DNA from: Deltaproteobacteria bacterium
GTDB lineage: Bacteria; Desulfobacterota; Syntrophobacteria; BM002
DNA: 35,231 nt
Direction of reading: 5' to 3'
Assembly (NCBI GenBank): GCA_022340745.1
Contig: JAJDNL010000210.1
Location: 1-35,231, forward strand
Positions 32,196-35,231 of this stretch are shown one piece after another. Numbering within the stretch: position 1 is the stretch's first letter; every line of letters begins with the position of its first letter. Below the pieces are notes generated by a model. It was given only the letters and a program-made list of their open reading frames with translations, was not told where the DNA came from and ran no database searches. The position numbers and the translations under genes were made by a program.

Positions 32196-34343
32196 TCAAC
32201 CCTCCGCCGCAAAATTCGGAACCTCCGGCAATTTGATCCATTTGTTGAAATAAAAAGTGTAACTGCCTGTCTTGGTGGGCTTGATCTTCTCGTAATGCAC
32301 CTGCCCTGCCTTGTCTCTCTCCATTATGACGATTCGCTTGTCCAGAAGAGCCGTCCACTTGCCCACGTAAAGAAAAGTGTAGGGCTGCTCTTGCGCGATA
32401 ATTTCGTGCAGCCGGTGACAATAGGCAACCTGGCGTTCACGGTTGTACTCCTGCCTGATTTTGATGATCAACTCATCCGCCTCCCTGTTTTTAAAACCCA
32501 CGAAGTTGAGCTGATAGGGGCCAATCTGGCTCGAGTGCCAGATCTGGTAGAGGTCCGGCTCGATTCCCATTGACCATCCCAGAATCAAGGCATCGAAGTC
32601 CAACTTGTTAACCCGTTCTTGAATGAATACGGCCCATTCCAGCAAATCTGTCCGCACATCTACACCAATTTTTCGCCAATAGTTCTGGATTATGGCCAGG
32701 AGTTGCTTGCGAATATTGTTGCCTTGGTTGCTAATCAAGGTGAACTGGAGACGTTTGCCCTCCTTTTGCAGCCAGCCGTCCTCGTCGCGCTTCCAGCCAG
32801 CCTCGGCCAACAGCCGCAAGGCTCCCGCGGGATCGTAAGGAAGTGGCTGGATGGCATAATCGTAGAAGTCGGTCTGTTTTGGAAAAGGGCCAGTAATCCG
32901 CTCCCCTTGGCCGTAGAGAACATGGCGGATGATCTTATCCACATCTATAGCCATGCCCAACGCCTTTCGCACCCTAATATCATCGAAGGGTTTACGGCGC
33001 TGATTATAACCCACATAGGTGTAACCAAAACTCAGGCCAGAGAAGTTTTGGTACCGAGGATCACTTTTGAACCGGTGGACTTGATGGGGCTCCGCCCCGT
33101 AGTTGTCCACGGTGCCGGCATAGAATTCCATTTCCTGCGTTAGTTTGTCCGGCACGATGCGGTAGGCATACTCTTTATAGTTGGGCGGACCTTCCCAGTA
33201 TTTTGGAAATCGATCCAGGAGGATGTACTGGTCGGACTTCCATTCCCTGAAGCGAAAAGGCCCGCATCCGATAGGGTTTCGGTTGAAATTGCTCTGCCGA
33301 ATTGACATGGTTTCGGGATCCAGGCCGCGTCGCCTGGCCTCATCCCTCAGCGCCTCATGATCCAGCAGGTGTTCCGGCAGCATGCCCATCATCCAGGTTC
33401 CCAGTGCCGGCGAGTAAAGACGCTTGTAAACAATGCGGACGGTTAAAGGATGCAGCACTTCCAGGGATTTGACCGGCTCGTAATCAGCATACCGGGGGGA
33501 GGCATTGGCAGGATTCATGATGGCATCGTAGGTGAACTTGACGTCGTATCCGTCGAAGGTGTGGCCGTCATGAAATTTTACCCCGGGCCGCAGTTCAAAC
33601 AAAATAACAGGATTGTGCTCCACCACCGGCAGCAGCGCCTTAGCGTCCTCCTTTTTCCTGGTACCAAAACTCGCAGGTTCGACTTCAATGAACCGCTCAG
33701 GCCGAAAGGAGGTGAAATACGAAGTCCCCAGGAGTTCTTCCAGATTGCGAAAGAGGTCCTGATCAACGCGTTTCAACTGCAGCTTGATTCTCGCCGGAGC
33801 GGACACCTGCAGTCGCACCTTGACCTTTTCGCCATCGGCCTGGGTCTCCATGACATCTTGCCGCAACTGTTGCGGTGATAACACCTCGATTGCCTTGATG
33901 TTTTTCAGGGACTCGGACAATGCATCGGTTCCGTCAGTATTCTCTCGCCTGGCCTGAACAATCAGATTAGCCACCTCGTCAGCATCAACCCGTCCGCGGC
34001 CGGGAATCTCTGCCTGATCATTCACATAGAAGTAGGCCTCCTCGTGAATCTCCCAACGTGTTGCCAGGCGTGGACGGAAATGAAGATTTTCGTCATAATC
34101 AAGCAGTCCCTCAAATACCAGCCCATTGATATCACTGCTGGCACTGTCCGCTGAAAGCACGGGATTGAGCAGCTGTGCGTCACCAATGGAGGCGGTGACA
34201 TATTCTGCCAACCGCTGGGGATTTCCCTTGGTCTGCTCTTCATAGGTGGGCACCCAGAAGTAAGACTGCAGCAGGAAAAGGAGGACTATAATAGGAAGAC
34301 CTATGAGTAAGCGTTTGGTGGTCAAGTATTCACCCTTTTTCAA
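32196..34343 (-). CDS. oppA: Peptide-type ABC transporter substrate-binding protein, long form
   Basis: This is a family 5 solute-binding protein (SBP_bac_5). The N-terminal lobe begins ASIGDAQLLNPVLSADSASSDINGLVFEGLL near residue 51, and the core resumes with LFELRPGVKFHDGHTF near 250. Between them, about 145 residues (100-247) are extra; normally the two segments almost adjoin. The hydrophobic N-terminus (12-28) has no lipobox cysteine, so it is either a plain signal peptide or a membrane anchor. The 715 residues exceed the usual ~530. The start is TTG at 34343; TTG at 34325 (AAGGGTGA upstream) is an alternative. It is the first gene of the transporter cluster. Confidence 0.92.
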   Translation of the reverse strand: MKKGEYLTTKRLLIGLPIIVLLFLLQSYFWVPTYEEQTKGNPQRLAEYVTASIGDAQLLNPVLSADSASSDINGLVFEGLLDYDENLHFRPRLATRWEIHEEAYFYVNDQAEIPGRGRVDADEVANLIVQARRENTDGTDALSESLKNIKAIEVLSPQQLRQDVMETQADGEKVKVRLQVSAPARIKLQLKRVDQDLFRNLEELLGTSYFTSFRPERFIEVEPASFGTRKKEDAKALLPVVEHNPVILFELRPGVKFHDGHTFDGYDVKFTYDAIMNPANASPRYADYEPVKSLEVLHPLTVRIVYKRLYSPALGTWMMGMLPEHLLDHEALRDEARRRGLDPETMSIRQSNFNRNPIGCGPFRFREWKSDQYILLDRFPKYWEGPPNYKEYAYRIVPDKLTQEMEFYAGTVDNYGAEPHQVHRFKSDPRYQNFSGLSFGYTYVGYNQRRKPFDDIRVRKALGMAIDVDKIIRHVLYGQGERITGPFPKQTDFYDYAIQPLPYDPAGALRLLAEAGWKRDEDGWLQKEGKRLQFTLISNQGNNIRKQLLAIIQNYWRKIGVDVRTDLLEWAVFIQERVNKLDFDALILGWSMGIEPDLYQIWHSSQIGPYQLNFVGFKNREADELIIKIRQEYNRERQVAYCHRLHEIIAQEQPYTFLYVGKWTALLDKRIVIMERDKAGQVHYEKIKPTKTGSYTFYFNKWIKLPEVPNFAAEG

Positions 34344-34419
34344 AATTCCCCGAATCAGCTCTCGCTCCAGGGAAATGTTGTCGAGGACGAGTGGTGTATT
34401 CTAATCTTTTTATCAAGAA

Positions 34420-34452
34420 AGAGTCCAGACCCCTGCTGCCTCCTGCCTGTTT
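34420..34452. repeat. Short heptamer array at the VTT gene 3' end
   Basis: On minus, CAGGCAG, GAGGCAG, CAGGGGT follow three bases after the TAA stop of the VTT protein gene. Confidence 0.6.
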
Positions 34453-35056
34453 ATGGATTCTTCATGGCTCGCTTTGAGCTAATTTTAAGAAACCAGAACC
34501 CCAGAAGCAGCAGTACTATGAAGAGGATGCTGAGAAGGTTGAAGTATCGGGAGATGAACTGATTTATACTCGGACCAAAGAAATAAAAGAGCCCAGCCAC
34601 CAGGAAAAATCTGGCACTTCGGCTCAGAATAGAAGCGATTACAAAACGAAGAAAGTCAAGAAGAAAAGCGCCGGCACTGATGGTAAATACCTTGTAGGGA
34701 ATGGGGGTGAATCCCGCCACTGCCACCGCCCACACATCCCAACGCTGATAATGGCGTTCCACCAACTGAATACGCTCGGCCCGCACCCAGCGCTCCAGAA
34801 GAGGCCGGCCACCGATACGGCCAATCCCATAGCCAAGCATACCCCCCAGGGTGGATCCCAGGCTGCAGATCAGTGCGTACCAAAAGGACATAGGTGAATT
34901 CACCATACACAAAGTTATGAGAAGAACATCCGGGGGGATAGGAAAAAAAGAAGACTCGCAAAAGGCAAGCACAAAAAGAGCCAGCCCTCCATACGGGGTA
35001 TTGGCCCAGTGTATCACCCAGATGCTCAAATCTTTTACCCAGTCGAAGATTTCCAT
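34451..35056 (-). CDS. VTT (DedA/YqaA-like) membrane protein
   Basis: The 201-residue inner-membrane protein carries the VTT/SNARE-associated domain: FCESSFFPIPPDVLL near 33, the GSTLGGMLGYGIGRIGG stretch near 70, and FTPIPYKVFTISAG near 117, followed by SRSARFFLV. This is the pattern of the YqaA branch of DedA proteins, some of which move undecaprenyl phosphate or other lipids across the membrane; which lipid is moved here is unknown. About five membrane segments are visible. No clear ribosome binding site precedes the ATG. The gene is followed by oppA with about 107 bases between. Confidence 0.9.
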   Translation of the reverse strand: MEIFDWVKDLSIWVIHWANTPYGGLALFVLAFCESSFFPIPPDVLLITLCMVNSPMSFWYALICSLGSTLGGMLGYGIGRIGGRPLLERWVRAERIQLVERHYQRWDVWAVAVAGFTPIPYKVFTISAGAFLLDFLRFVIASILSRSARFFLVAGLFYFFGPSINQFISRYFNLLSILFIVLLLLGFWFLKISSKRAMKNP

Positions 35057-35061
35057 GATAA

Positions 35062-35198
35062 CTCAAAGGTCCAAGGTACAGGGTACAAGGCAGAAGGGTT
35101 GAGGCAAGAACTGATAGTTATTTTAATCCTTGTCCTTGCGCCTTACGGGGTTGTTTTGAAAGATGAACGTCGAACATCGAACATCCAACCTTGAACAT
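35062..35198. repeat. Heptamer arrays at the right edge
   Basis: On plus, AAGGTCC, AAGGTAC, AGGGTAC, AAGGCAG (about 35066-35093), CTTGTCC, TTGCGCC (about 35128-35142) and GAACGTC, GAACATC, GAACATC, CAACCTT, GAACATC (about 35165-35199). This is the clearest GAACATC array in the window and lies upstream of the VTT gene. Confidence 0.8.
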
Positions 35199-35231
35199 CG
35201 AATAATTATGTCGCTCCGCTCCGCAAGGTAA

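Overview
The window comes from a Gram-negative bacterium. Evidence includes an OmpA-type peptidoglycan-binding protein, outer-membrane lipoproteins and an MltA lytic transglycosylase. The gene content and the order xseA, M23 peptidase, xseB, ispA, dxs, tlyA fit a Desulfobacterota (former Deltaproteobacteria) chromosome, and a decayed HdrC-like iron-sulfur fragment agrees. This placement is inferred from gene content only. Nearly all genes lie on the minus strand; only a small helical protein (1114-1425) and a NifU-domain protein (20144-20365) are on plus.

Regions, left to right. (1) 1-693: the N-terminal part of an SF2 helicase running off the edge and absent from the ORF track. (2) 1.1-11 kb: housekeeping genes: mltA, ahcY and metK (methyl cycle), a DUF502 membrane protein, panD with a structured leader, rsmA, a DUF2062 protein, a metallophosphoesterase and nadA. 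(3) 11.1-18.4 kb: a looser accessory region with three paralogous single-domain PilZ proteins, three small zinc-ribbon-like proteins, a VWA-TSP3-OmpA protein, a ribbon-helix-helix protein, a cysteine-patterned lipoprotein, a methyltransferase and an hdrC-like pseudogene. (4) 18.4-27.2 kb: a nucleotide-sugar dehydrogenase, nifU-like, rlmH, tlyA and the dxs-ispA-xseB-M23-xseA cluster, covering isoprenoid precursors, rRNA methylation and exonuclease VII. (5) 27.5-34.3 kb: an oligopeptide/dipeptide-type ABC importer in the order A, B, C, D, F, followed by a VTT/DedA protein at 34.5-35.1 kb.

The most striking feature is not a gene. Most larger intergenic gaps hold short arrays with a strict 7-bp period, built from many unrelated heptamers (GATTGNN, GCATAGR, AAACCTG, GCGCNNN, GAACATC and others). 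In about ten genes the array starts at, or contains, the stop codon. A second repeat class with TAGCCCGGAT ends also sits at two gene ends and supplies one stop codon itself. This looks like a family of repeats that grow or insert at gene 3' ends, perhaps comparable to cyanobacterial STRR heptamers.

Other regulatory candidates are a promoter, folded RNA and intrinsic terminator upstream of panD; a three-tier hairpin leader upstream of the VWA-OmpA gene; an apparently leaderless ribbon-helix-helix gene; and an orphan strong terminator between nadA and a PilZ gene. No rRNA, tRNA, CRISPR array or transposase gene was seen.
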